A DNA stretch of 36,446 nucleotides from a virus. The translations under genes and the position numbers were made by a program. Positions 18,295-27,164 of this stretch are shown here, in pieces. The stretch lies in the IMG/VR virus record IMGVR_UViG_3300025099_000065, positions 1 through 36,446 of that record. One strand, written 5' to 3'. The notes under the pieces are model-generated. The model did not search any database, was not told where the DNA came from, and saw only the letters and a list, made by a program, of their open reading frames with translations. Each line of letters starts with the position of its first letter. Position 1 is the first letter of the stretch.

Positions 18295-19398
18295 TTATGG
18301 TATTTGAATTACACTTTTTATTCTACCTACTGGTAAAGTGTATGTTGCTAATCCTCCGCCACCTGTTGTAACGTCTGTTGTCCCATCTTCAAATGTTGCG
18401 ACTACAGTATCTGAACCAATAGGTAAGTTAAATCTTTGGACAGTATCTGCAACTCTTGTTACAGCTGTTCCAGAAGTAGGAATATAAGAAGTAGCTCCAG
18501 AGCGATTCTCTATTTGATAACCTGCTAAGTAGAATCCAGAAGCGTCATCTCCAGTCCAACCACCAACGTTATTATTTGCTGGGTTAAGTACAAAGAAACT
18601 ACTCTCCAATTTAGTGTCTGAACTTGACAATGTTATTACCGCCTCTACTCTGAACCAATCATTAGCTAAAGCCTCTACTGATGTAGTACCTGAAAATGTA
18701 CCGGCTTGAGTAAAGTTAATATCAGAACCATCAGACAAATCTATTTGCCACTCTATACGATTACTGAATGATGCACCAGTAACACGAAGAGCCACATTAC
18801 ATCCTGCCTTTTTAATAAAAGCACTTACTGTATAAGTACTCGCTGTAGGGTTAGATACAATTTCTCTTAAGAAATGGTTACCAGTTGCTGAGGTAGCTAC
18901 AACCTTTTGTGCTGTTTGACCGTCTATTGGTGTAGTTATTCCATTGTCAATTACAGAAGCTCTTATAATAGTATAAGATGAATCACTTATATCTGTAGAA
19001 TGAGTTACTAAGTTTGTAGATTGTGGCTCTACTAATATTACAGGAGCATCTATTACTTTATAATCTATTCTAGGTATGTTACTACTTACTGTCTCAATAA
19101 GTCCTGCTGAATTTACTCTTGTACTAGTAGAAGCTCGCTGAAAAGTTAAATCATCTGCTGCATCATCTGTAAAAGCATAAAGCTTAAACGCCTTATAACC
19201 GTGAGGTAATACTGAAAAATCAGAATCAGTTAATGTAGTCCCTAATGATGTAATTGTACTTTTTAAATAAGAGGTTGCTTCTACTGTTCCTCCATCTGCT
19301 TCAACCCTTGTGCGGAATGCATTAGTCAATAGTGTACCTAAAGAGATACTACCCATTCCAGGTGCATAACGTAAAGGTGTATGAAAATATCCGTACAT
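18295..19398 (-). CDS. Fibre-like protein with phage carbohydrate-binding-type domain
   Basis: ATG 19398 to TAA, 367 aa. Residues ~84-133 carry LTFQRASTSTRVNSAGLIE, then NIPRIDY and VEPQSTNLVTHS. This 'fxRaSTaTrvN..GliE...PRidY...LlEpqrTNL' pattern is a well-known module of phage tail and fibre proteins, normally followed by a jelly-roll, carbohydrate-binding-like domain, which fits residues ~140-315 (ISDSSYTIIRASV to SYIPTSGTAVTRVAD). The C-terminus is short and Gly/Thr-rich. A role in binding surface glycans or as a fibre accessory is likely. It is the second gene of a unit that starts right after the 1695-residue fibre gene's terminator, so this phage has at least two adhesion proteins. 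Confidence 0.85.
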   Translation of the reverse strand: MYGYFHTPLRYAPGMGSISLGTLLTNAFRTRVEADGGTVEATSYLKSTITSLGTTLTDSDFSVLPHGYKAFKLYAFTDDAADDLTFQRASTSTRVNSAGLIETVSSNIPRIDYKVIDAPVILVEPQSTNLVTHSTDISDSSYTIIRASVIDNGITTPIDGQTAQKVVATSATGNHFLREIVSNPTASTYTVSAFIKKAGCNVALRVTGASFSNRIEWQIDLSDGSDINFTQAGTFSGTTSVEALANDWFRVEAVITLSSSDTKLESSFFVLNPANNNVGGWTGDDASGFYLAGYQIENRSGATSYIPTSGTAVTRVADTVQRFNLPIGSDTVVATFEDGTTDVTTGGGGLATYTLPVGRIKSVIQIP

Positions 19399-19408
19399 AG
19401 TTTTAGTT

Positions 19409-19690
19409 TTAAAGAATTATAGATACAGAACCACTTGTTAAAGTAATTTCTGTAAACATGTCATTTGCTTGCGGTGTAATCAGTGCACCGGCTTTAATAG
19501 CTGTTGCAGGAGTTGTTACATAGTTAGCAATAACATTAGCTGTAGATCCGCTTACCTTTAAGCTGGCAACTACTGTGTCTTCCAATACTAGGAATCCATC
19601 AAATTTTCTTGATACTGCGTTAGTATCGTTACAAATCACAACACCTCTAGAAGCTGTCATTTTTTGTAGTCTTGTTGTTTCTTCACTCAT
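19409..19690 (-). CDS. Small beta-rich fibre-cassette protein, 93 aa
   Basis: ATG 19690 to TAA. The sequence is Thr/Val/Ala-rich and looks all-beta (VVASLKVSGSTANVIANYV, MFTEITLTSGSVSIIL at the end), with a charged start MSEETTRLQKM. It has no membrane segment. It is the first gene after a recognisable promoter and lies 10 bases before the fibre-like gene, so it may be a small virion or fibre-base subunit. I cannot name its family. Confidence 0.72.
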   Translation of the reverse strand: MSEETTRLQKMTASRGVVICNDTNAVSRKFDGFLVLEDTVVASLKVSGSTANVIANYVTTPATAIKAGALITPQANDMFTEITLTSGSVSIIL

Positions 19691-19732
19691 GTTGTTTAAT
19701 TTTTAAAGTGTGGGTTATTATTCTATATTCTT

Positions 19733-19763
19733 CAAAGATACGGAAAAATATTAACATATGCAA
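19733..19763 (-). promoter_or_regulatory. Promoter P4 for second fibre cassette
   Basis: Minus-strand TTG (19763-19761), 20 bases, then TATCTTTG (19740-19733). It follows the giant fibre gene's terminator and lies 42 bases before ATG 19690. Confidence 0.75.
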
Positions 19764-19780
19764 CATTTTCAGTAACTTAT

Positions 19781-19810
19781 AAAATCCCCCACCAATGAAG
19801 CAGGGGATCT
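19781..19810 (-). terminator. Terminator after giant fibre gene
   Basis: Minus strand: AAGATCCCC pairs with GGGGATTTT (one G-U pair), the loop of about 12 bases may pair partly inside, and the 3' arm ends in TTTTAT. It begins within 10 bases of the fibre stop codon. Confidence 0.82.
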
Positions 19811-19817
19811 TTGTTTA

Positions 19818-22800
19818 TTAAGGCGCATCAGTTACTAAATCAGTACTAGAGAAATTGTACCCCACAAAGTGAGCAGTTCCTATAATATCTGAAATAGTAC
19901 TTGTACTTGTTTCTATTTCATAATAATGGTCAGGAGATAGGTAACTAGTGTTTACTGAGCCAGACATAGTAGAGCTGTCAGTCATATCTTGTGTATTTCC
20001 TGAGTTATAGATACCTGATATATTACTAGATTGATCTGAATCCCATATAACTAACTGATTTAATAATAAATCTTTAGGATAGTTTCCAGAAACATATTTA
20101 CCAAATCTGAAGTTTTGACCTACTATAGAACCAGACCAACCATAGTTTTGATGGCTGTTAGTAACACTAGCTAAAACCCCATTCACAAATATCTTAAATC
20201 TTCCGTAATAACTAGACAAAGAACCAGAAGAAGCTCCAGTAGTACCACCGTCATAAGTTACTAGAACGTGATTCCAGCTAGTATCTATACCTGACGCTGT
20301 GCTAGTTTGTACTTGTATTTGGTTGTTACTACTTCCGTACTTTAATCTTATACGACCACTACTAATTAATCTTATCTCTATATGTCCATTATTAGTAGTA
20401 TCATTGTGACCATAGTAAAACAATGATTGACCAGAATTAGAAGTCCCTCTTTTAATCCACATACCTATAGACCAAGCCTCAGAAGCTCCAGAACCATTAC
20501 CAGAACGCTCTAAAGAAGTTACTAGAGATGCGTTACCTCCTAAGTAAGAATTAACTCCATCTTCAAATTTTAACGATTTAGTATTAGTGTACGTTATCTC
20601 TAATACATTTAAAGTAATATTAAAAGAAGTAATACCTCCTAGAGCATTTGCTGCTTTACAACTAATTACATATGTATCAGATGAACCAGTATAAGCTGGA
20701 GCTGTTCCCGTAAATACACCTGTAGATTGATTTAATATCGCCCAAGATGGTGCATTTTCTTCTCCATAAATATTAACTATATCTGAGCCACTATCTAATG
20801 CTATCTGTACATTTAAAGAGTCTCCTTCCGTAATACTAAAAGATTGATCGCTAATATCCGGTGCAAATGAAGTTATAGGTTGTGAGCCTGCTCCTATTGT
20901 TTGCTTAGAAATACTTGGTATTAACTGTACAGTACTAGCCTCATTAACTCCATAGAAAAAATGTATATCACTACCATCTAAGTCAATACTCTTAGTAGCT
21001 ATTAATTCTGAATCATCCTCTGACCATAACTCCAATGAATTGTCAGCTTGGTATCTTAATGAAAGCATACCTGCGTTAGTGCTGTTGTTTCTCCACCACC
21101 ATCCACCAGTTGATGATTGGTAGTAAGTATTATTAGAATTAAACGTCCACTCACCTGAGTTTGCCATAATAATCTGCTCTGAAGAACCGTAGCTAAAAGC
21201 AGCAGTAATATCATAGTGAGCGTTAGAGTTACCACTAGAAGCACCTGGATAACCTATACCAAACTTTTGAGATCTCCCAAAGAAGTTAAAATTAGCCATA
21301 AACAGCTCACCTGGACTTATAGCTATGTTAGATTTAATAACACTATCTTGATTAAGACCGTCAGTTAAAGGACCTTCAGTTCCATCAAAATCATGAACTA
21401 TTGTCCACTCAGAATATCTCTTAATCATTACAGGGAATTTAGCGTTAGGTTGATTTTCACCACCCATAGAGATAGTAACGTTACTACCAACTAAAGCTGT
21501 ATTAGACTGCCCTATAAGAATTCTATCATTATTAGATATGTCGTATAATTTTAAGTAGTTATCTGTATCATAAGTTAAAGCAAATACAGTATTATTTGTA
21601 ATTGTATAACCGCTAGTATACCTAGAAGCTACATCTACACCTACAGAAGTTTCTCTAACAACGCCTAAAGATCTTGAGAACTTGAAATTTTGAGACCATT
21701 TAGCATTGTAAGTTATCTCTAATGAATCACTTGTTTCTTCTGCTCCACTGTATACCCCTAAAATATAGGTACCGTTGTTATCGTGTGTCCATGTATACTC
21801 TTCACCCTTTTCTAAGAAATCACCATTATAGAATGGTTGTTTATTTTCGTAAGTAGTTACTATTGAAGCTGATGTAATTTGATCGCCAGCACTGTTACCA
21901 TAAGATATAAACCAGTTATTTGAAATCGCAGGTAAAGAACTACCGTTGATCATATTACTAGCATTTATAGTAACTACAGAAGAATCATTCATAGTAAGCT
22001 CTAAATTAGAACCATTTAAAGCACCACTAGATACAAATTTATTTTCATCTACACCTAACGTAGTAACGTCTACAGTAAATGATGTACCGTCTTGTAGTGT
22101 TAAAGTTAAATTATTATTACTTAAAACAAAGTTAGTAACTGGATTTCCACCACTTGCAAAACCTGTAGTGTTACTAAATAAATCATTTAACTGTACTAAA
22201 GCCGATGATAATACAGAATTAACCATAGTACCATCAATACTACAACCGGAAACAGGCACTATAAATTGGATTTTCCTTGATCCTTTTAATATTACCTTAA
22301 TCTCTGTACCGTGAGCTAATGCCTGTAACTCATTTACTGAGTAAGGGTTTATAGTAGCTCCAGAAGCACCTTCTTTAACAATAATGTTACCTGTATTTGT
22401 AACAGCTAAATCAACGTTATTTAATACCATAGAGTGATTAGAGAATGGAAGCTCGTAGTAGTAACCATCTACTGGCTCTCTTACTGCTTTTTCTCCTATA
22501 CTTTGGTATGAATTATCACCTAAACTTAGACGTAAATTAGTAGTATCTACTTCACTTAAATCTACAGCATAATCCTGTCCAATAAATCCTACATCATCAA
22601 CTTTGATTATGTTCTTATCATTATCAGCTAATAAACCAACAGAAGAATCTACTAAGAATCCTATCTTATCTGTATTAGAGCCAAGCCCTGTGTAGTGTAC
22701 TTGCGTATCTAGTATCTCAGCTATAAATCTATAATTAGAATTAGCACTTATAGTAGTACCTAAATAATTATAAGCCTCATTAATTTGTATAGACGCTTTA

Positions 22801-24905
22801 GCATCTCCTGTATTACCAATACCATTGTACTGAGATCTGTTGTTGTCATAAAGACCACAATCTCTTAATGTAGCATTAGCAGCACCCCATCCACAAAAAC
22901 CAGCATTCCAGTTTCCGTTAACTTCGTTTTGGCTAAACTTATTATTTATACCTCCAATACAAAGTAAACCATTGTTAGCATTGTAAGAAGAGTAATTAAT
23001 TGTTACTGTAATATTCTGACAACCTCCTAAAGAACCAGCAGCAAGATAAATACCAGATTCAATGTTATTTAATGATTGGTTCTCAATAACAAAACCACCA
23101 CCGTTTATACCACAATCCTGTAATCTAATACCTCTAAAGTTATTTTCAGTTCTACATTCTCTTACTAAAGGTTTAGTACACTCTTCTAATCTTACAGCAC
23201 CACCGTTAGATGCATTTGCACCTGCGTAGAACGCTTGTAATTCAGTATTAGTAGAATCATACCCTAAAACCCCAGAAACGTTCTTAGAAAGCACCGTATG
23301 AAGTCCTGTACCATTCCAACCATTATTTATAAACTTACATTTCCTTATTTCAACTGTAGAATTTTTCTTTAAATATAATCCGTAAGCTCCTGCATTTTTA
23401 AAAATAATGTTTTTAAAGACAAGGTTTTTAGTGTTACTTCCAGTATAAGACATAATAGAGCCGTTACTAGTACTATATGTTGTATATTGTATAGTAGTGT
23501 TATCTGCTCCCAAGAAAGTTAGTGACTTACCAGCTGGTAAAACAATTTCAGTAGTAATATTAAATATACCGTCTAAGTAGATTGTATCTCCATCATTAGC
23601 CGCTGTAATGGCAGAAACAATGTCTCCATAAGGATATAAGATAGAACCATCAGAAATACTACCTGTGTAATTTGCTTTAACATAAACATCATATACCCTC
23701 ATAGAAGAAGTTACTAAGTCAGTCTGTGTTATACTACCCTCTGCAATATGATCATAAGAAGAACCGTTGTATACTAAAATATCTCCTGTAGCATATCCAC
23801 CACCTGCAGCTGAAACTCTATAGAAGTCTCCTAATGCATCTGTTCCTGTTGGAAGTGTTGGTGTACTTGTAGAACCATTATAAGCTCCTTTATAAGTAGA
23901 ACCAGATAACAATTGATCAACATCACTTTTAAGAGCTATAGGCTCATCTGTAAAAAATCTGTTCAATACATTTGTTTGGTATCTTGTTGGTGTAGCATCA
24001 CCTTCACATACTTGTAATATACCATCACTCTGCTCTTGGTTATTTACTGTAGATATTTTATAGATAGTAGCCCTAAGAGTTGTCCCTGTCTCAATATCTA
24101 AAGGTTGATCAAAGTACCAAGTAATATCCTCGTTGACTGCAAATCCATTATGCTCTAAATATTGAACATAAACAGAAATACCATTAACTGTAATTTCATA
24201 TTTTAATTGTTGAGTTGGCGAAACTACTTCCGCTGCTCTTGTTGTAATACCAACACCACTAATATTGAATGGGAAAAAGTTATCACCATCGTAAGGTATA
24301 GCAGTATCATTAACAGGAGTACCGCCTAAAGGAGTAGACTGAAAATCAGTAAAGATTCTACTCTTAGGTTTATTAAACCCTGCACCTGCAGCTTGGTTAG
24401 CCGGTATTGATTGATCTAGTATTTCTCCAAAGATTGGGTAAGAGTTTGTTTTGTTACCTAAATCTTCAAAATAAATATTAGAGTTACCTGAAGCCATCTT
24501 GTGTTTTTCACCTAAGAAAAAACCATTCTTTGCAACTTCTACATCCTTCTTTGCTACAAGTCTATCTTTAGTAGCGTCATACTCAAAGTACTCAGTAATA
24601 GTTGGTTTTTTAAACTGCTCGTTAAGATAAGTTATAATACCATCTCTATCTAAATTAAAAGGAGCAGCTGTTAAGTCTTGTCCATCTTTATTTCGTATTC
24701 TACTAATATTTAACCTCTTTAAAAATACTCTATATTCTGTAGTAGAACCTTTCTTGAATAATCGGGTACTTTTAACTATAACTCTATCCTCCTCTGTTGG
24801 GTGGGCTAATGCTTCTACCTCACCAACTGCTTTGTTAGTTAGTTTAGCTCCTTCAAAGAAAATAGTATTTGACGCTAGGTCTGAATAAATTTTTATCTTT
24901 GCCAT
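19818..24905 (-). CDS. Giant receptor-binding tail fibre/spike, 1695 aa
   Basis: ATG 24905 to TAA. Residues 1-~110 look like a particle-anchoring domain. Residues ~338-390 hold a short phage-fibre repeat (YKGAYNGS..GDFYRV..GDILVYNG). About 405-770 is a parallel beta-helix of pectate-lyase type (short strands with repeating Asn, Gly and Cys, e.g. TVEIRKCKFINNGW). Around 830-880 the anchor-like segment is repeated. Residues 915-985 carry LTLTLQDGTSFTVDV-type fibre repeats, ~1030-1335 two related beta domains, ~1345-1436 an Ig/cadherin-like domain (ITEGDSLNVQIAL) and ~1440-1695 a laminin-G/concanavalin-like domain (AWSIGMWIKRGTS, WNHVLVTYDGG). The role is receptor binding and perhaps polysaccharide cleavage; catalytic residues cannot be assigned by eye. 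It is last in its unit, closed by a terminator. Confidence 0.92.
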   Translation of the reverse strand: MAKIKIYSDLASNTIFFEGAKLTNKAVGEVEALAHPTEEDRVIVKSTRLFKKGSTTEYRVFLKRLNISRIRNKDGQDLTAAPFNLDRDGIITYLNEQFKKPTITEYFEYDATKDRLVAKKDVEVAKNGFFLGEKHKMASGNSNIYFEDLGNKTNSYPIFGEILDQSIPANQAAGAGFNKPKSRIFTDFQSTPLGGTPVNDTAIPYDGDNFFPFNISGVGITTRAAEVVSPTQQLKYEITVNGISVYVQYLEHNGFAVNEDITWYFDQPLDIETGTTLRATIYKISTVNNQEQSDGILQVCEGDATPTRYQTNVLNRFFTDEPIALKSDVDQLLSGSTYKGAYNGSTSTPTLPTGTDALGDFYRVSAAGGGYATGDILVYNGSSYDHIAEGSITQTDLVTSSMRVYDVYVKANYTGSISDGSILYPYGDIVSAITAANDGDTIYLDGIFNITTEIVLPAGKSLTFLGADNTTIQYTTYSTSNGSIMSYTGSNTKNLVFKNIIFKNAGAYGLYLKKNSTVEIRKCKFINNGWNGTGLHTVLSKNVSGVLGYDSTNTELQAFYAGANASNGGAVRLEECTKPLVRECRTENNFRGIRLQDCGINGGGFVIENQSLNNIESGIYLAAGSLGGCQNITVTINYSSYNANNGLLCIGGINNKFSQNEVNGNWNAGFCGWGAANATLRDCGLYDNNRSQYNGIGNTGDAKASIQINEAYNYLGTTISANSNYRFIAEILDTQVHYTGLGSNTDKIGFLVDSSVGLLADNDKNIIKVDDVGFIGQDYAVDLSEVDTTNLRLSLGDNSYQSIGEKAVREPVDGYYYELPFSNHSMVLNNVDLAVTNTGNIIVKEGASGATINPYSVNELQALAHGTEIKVILKGSRKIQFIVPVSGCSIDGTMVNSVLSSALVQLNDLFSNTTGFASGGNPVTNFVLSNNNLTLTLQDGTSFTVDVTTLGVDENKFVSSGALNGSNLELTMNDSSVVTINASNMINGSSLPAISNNWFISYGNSAGDQITSASIVTTYENKQPFYNGDFLEKGEEYTWTHDNNGTYILGVYSGAEETSDSLEITYNAKWSQNFKFSRSLGVVRETSVGVDVASRYTSGYTITNNTVFALTYDTDNYLKLYDISNNDRILIGQSNTALVGSNVTISMGGENQPNAKFPVMIKRYSEWTIVHDFDGTEGPLTDGLNQDSVIKSNIAISPGELFMANFNFFGRSQKFGIGYPGASSGNSNAHYDITAAFSYGSSEQIIMANSGEWTFNSNNTYYQSSTGGWWWRNNSTNAGMLSLRYQADNSLELWSEDDSELIATKSIDLDGSDIHFFYGVNEASTVQLIPSISKQTIGAGSQPITSFAPDISDQSFSITEGDSLNVQIALDSGSDIVNIYGEENAPSWAILNQSTGVFTGTAPAYTGSSDTYVISCKAANALGGITSFNITLNVLEITYTNTKSLKFEDGVNSYLGGNASLVTSLERSGNGSGASEAWSIGMWIKRGTSNSGQSLFYYGHNDTTNNGHIEIRLISSGRIRLKYGSSNNQIQVQTSTASGIDTSWNHVLVTYDGGTTGASSGSLSSYYGRFKIFVNGVLASVTNSHQNYGWSGSIVGQNFRFGKYVSGNYPKDLLLNQLVIWDSDQSSNISGIYNSGNTQDMTDSSTMSGSVNTSYLSPDHYYEIETSTSTISDIIGTAHFVGYNFSSTDLVTDAP

Positions 24906-24908
24906 ATC

Positions 24909-25604
24909 TTATTTGTATAAAAACCAAGTAAGACCTCTCATTGAAAGTGTACCTGGTACTGTTGAATTGATTTGTAACTTACATGTACCAGCATCACCTG
25001 TACTATTAGTATCTATATCTGCACCGACTTTAAATGTAAGTAGTGGCTCTAGTACATAATCTTCATCAGCTCCTTGCGCAAAACTACCGGCTATTGTTTC
25101 AATAGTAGATGTAGTAGGTGTAACACCTGAGTGATGATTAAATAGTAATCTTACTGATAACTCTCCATTATCTTCATCTGGATCAAAAGAAAAAGATGAT
25201 CTAAATGTAGCAAATGCTTCTGTAGATAATCCTTCTAGTTTAAATAATCCTGTAGAATCATCAAATGCTATTGCATTAGCTGTAACCATAGTTGTTGGTC
25301 GCTCATCAAATAAACCTGAAGCATCTGTAGTAAAATTTATGTCTACCCAAGTATCTACTGCGGAAAGACTTATAACTGTATCTGTGGCTACGCCACCGTG
25401 ATGGTAACCAGTCTCTACTGCAAAATAACCTTGCGTAAAGGCTGCCATTGCATCTGCTGTTGGAGCTTCAATGTATTCTGCTGCCCCTTCTAAAAACTTC
25501 CCTGCTTCCACCTTGAAGTCCTTCCCCTTGTACTGCCCTGTTAAAAACTCTAAATCCTCTGGACGAGTTAATATAGGAAAGTTGGTTGGTTGTTTTCTTG
25601 CCAT
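24909..25604 (-). CDS. Beta-rich fibre-associated protein, 231 aa
   Basis: ATG 25604 to TAA. A soluble N-terminus (PILTRPEDLEFLTGQYKGK, then FKVEAGKFLEGAAEYIEAP) is followed from ~residue 60 by a beta-sandwich-like region (TVISLSAVDTWVDINFT, STEAFATFRSSFSF, GELSVRLLFNHHSG) ending in WFLYK. The pattern recalls the jelly-roll heads of trimeric phage fibres or capsid fibres, but I do not recognise a named family. It stands 3 bases before the giant fibre gene, a usual place for a fibre connector or a head-fibre gene. Cytoplasmic, virion-destined, with no signal peptide. Confidence 0.75.
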   Translation of the reverse strand: MARKQPTNFPILTRPEDLEFLTGQYKGKDFKVEAGKFLEGAAEYIEAPTADAMAAFTQGYFAVETGYHHGGVATDTVISLSAVDTWVDINFTTDASGLFDERPTTMVTANAIAFDDSTGLFKLEGLSTEAFATFRSSFSFDPDEDNGELSVRLLFNHHSGVTPTTSTIETIAGSFAQGADEDYVLEPLLTFKVGADIDTNSTGDAGTCKLQINSTVPGTLSMRGLTWFLYK

Positions 25605-25608
25605 TTAA

Positions 25609-26190
25609 TTATTTTTTAAAAAGTTGAAATTTAACACCTACAAAGATGTCACGGTTAAAGGGATTGTATCCCAGTTCATACATATGACCTTTTCTACTTT
25701 TAAAACCTAGTGAACCTATTATAGCCGGTGTTTGAACAGGGACTAATGTTACTCCACCATAAATACTCCATGTATTTCTAACGGTTGTTGTCTTAATCTC
25801 TTTGGTAACAAAAATAGAATCTACTCTATTAATGTATTTAGGAAACTTTGGTAAATAAGTAAAATTTTGATTAACTAGAGTACCGTCACTTTTTACTACA
25901 GTAGAAATCCTACCATCTAGTAAAGAGTCACTAACTTCTGTTAAATAAGAAAACTCAGAGCTATCTGAGTTTGAGGTTTCTGAAACAATCGGTAAGTTTA
26001 TTACCCGTATTGAGTCTATAATATTATAGAAAGGTATTGTGTCAGTGAGAGTTACGTGTGTAGTGTCATAAGTTGTCTCTACAGTTGTAACATCTCCGCT
26101 GCCACGCCTGTTATTGCATGTCGTTAAAGATACAATAAAAAGAAGTATGATACAAATAATTATTAATGTTTTGTTTAATTTTATTTCCAT
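25609..26190 (-). CDS. Membrane-anchored protein with outer-membrane-like C-terminus
   Basis: ATG 26190 to TAA, 193 aa. Residues ~8-24 are a hydrophobic segment followed by C25 (LLFIVSLTTCNNRRG). This could be a plain membrane anchor or an atypical lipoprotein signal; the residue before Cys is Thr rather than the usual Gly/Ala. Residues 30-135 are Thr/Asp/Ser-rich and extended. Residues ~138-193 form four amphipathic strands (WSIYGGVTLVPV, IIGSLGFKSRKG, HMYELGYN, IFVGVKFQLFKK), as in small outer-membrane beta-barrel proteins. A protein with one end in the inner membrane and the other in the outer would suit a spanin-like lysis role. It sits in the fibre cassette between a Cys-rich protein and a fibre-associated protein. 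Confidence 0.75.
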   Translation of the reverse strand: MEIKLNKTLIIICIILLFIVSLTTCNNRRGSGDVTTVETTYDTTHVTLTDTIPFYNIIDSIRVINLPIVSETSNSDSSEFSYLTEVSDSLLDGRISTVVKSDGTLVNQNFTYLPKFPKYINRVDSIFVTKEIKTTTVRNTWSIYGGVTLVPVQTPAIIGSLGFKSRKGHMYELGYNPFNRDIFVGVKFQLFKK

Positions 26191-26210
26191 ACTATATTAT
26201 TTTGTGTACA

Positions 26211-26465
26211 CTAGCAATTACAGTCTACTAACAATTCTCTTAATGAACATACAATGTTATTAATATCTGTTAGCTCTAAGCAATTAGAAGTACTCCTAGG
26301 ATTATACCTGTAAAGTACTTCTATTAAGTTGCTTATCATTAAATTGCGTTCCATCCATGCTTGTGTACAGATTCCATATGATAAGTTTTTATCATATTTA
26401 ATTAACCAATCTCCGTGCTTACATTGAAGGTCTTGGATTATTAGTTGTTTATCTGCGTTTGTCAT
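26211..26465 (-). CDS. Small Cys-rich helical protein, 84 aa
   Basis: ATG 26465 to TAG, the only gene here not ending in TAA. There are six cysteines (C15, C33, C62, C73, C82, C84) and the end is VDCNC. The rest is probably helical (WMERNLMISNLIEVLYRY). The protein encoded two genes earlier (27746-27165) has a similar Cys-rich helical C-terminal region ending ENCNC, so this may be a free copy of that domain. Such DCxC-ended short domains occur near fibre genes in Bacteroidota phages, to my recollection. Possible functions include metal or disulfide cross-linking in a virion appendage. Confidence 0.72.
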   Translation of the reverse strand: MTNADKQLIIQDLQCKHGDWLIKYDKNLSYGICTQAWMERNLMISNLIEVLYRYNPRSTSNCLELTDINNIVCSLRELLVDCNC

Positions 26466-26471
26466 AGTTGA

Positions 26472-27161
26472 TTAGTTTTTAATTACTCTAAAATAAGATA
26501 ATTGTGTTTGTCCTCCTGGAGATACAAATGCCTCTGGAGTAATTGCAGTAACACTATCTAAGTTTATTGCAGCTGTCCCAAAGAAACTACCTACATTTTG
26601 ACCTACACCAAATCCTTCTAATAGAAATTGATTGTACTCATAAAATACTGTAGTACTATTTAGTCTTGTTATAGTCATTTTAATTTGAGTCTGTAGGATA
26701 TCTTTATTAGAGTAAGGTAAATCACTTCCGTAAGATTCACTCCCTACGTTACCATTTGCAGGAACATATCCTGCAGTACCAAACTTAAAGTAAAAATTTG
26801 ATCCACCAGAAGCAGGTGCTACTAGTCTTGAGTAATAAGCTTCTATAGTTAATTTGTCACCTACAGCTATTGTAGGTATAGTTTCAGAATAACCTGCAAA
26901 ACTACTCATAGATCCAACATCAGCAGCTCCAGTTACAGAGTTTTGTATTAAACCATCTTGTATTACTGTTGCAACTGTAGAGTTAGTACCATCAGTACCA
27001 TTAGTTCCTGCTGGTCCTTGTGCTCCTGTAGGTCCAGTTGGACCGGTAGGTCCTGTAGGTCCAGTAGCTCCTTGAATACCTTGTGGTCCCTGAGCTCCGT
27101 CAGCACCTGTAGGTATTACTATCGTTGATGTATCTAAACATCCGTTATCATTACATGCCAT
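26472..27161 (-). CDS. Collagen-like virion protein, 229 aa
   Basis: ATG 27161 to TAA. The first 18 residues include C3 and C8 (MACNDNGCLD). Residues 19-60 are 14 perfect Gly-X-Y triplets, including four GPT in a row, which should form a collagen-like triple helix. The remaining ~170 residues are a beta-rich globular domain (VGDKLTIEAYYSRLV, QTQIKMTITRLNSTTVFYEY), the usual trimerising head of a phage fibre. Collagen-like stalks are known in phage fibres and head fibres. It lies 3 bases after the 193-residue Cys-rich gene and 6 before the 84-residue one. Whether it sits on tail or capsid is not shown. Confidence 0.85.
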   Translation of the reverse strand: MACNDNGCLDTSTIVIPTGADGAQGPQGIQGATGPTGPTGPTGPTGAQGPAGTNGTDGTNSTVATVIQDGLIQNSVTGAADVGSMSSFAGYSETIPTIAVGDKLTIEAYYSRLVAPASGGSNFYFKFGTAGYVPANGNVGSESYGSDLPYSNKDILQTQIKMTITRLNSTTVFYEYNQFLLEGFGVGQNVGSFFGTAAINLDSVTAITPEAFVSPGGQTQLSYFRVIKN

Positions 27162-27164
27162 ATC

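Noticed and set aside
21946-22314. 122-codon open frame on the plus strand
   Set aside because: Antisense to the giant fibre gene, whose protein shows clear domains through this stretch; no independent signal.
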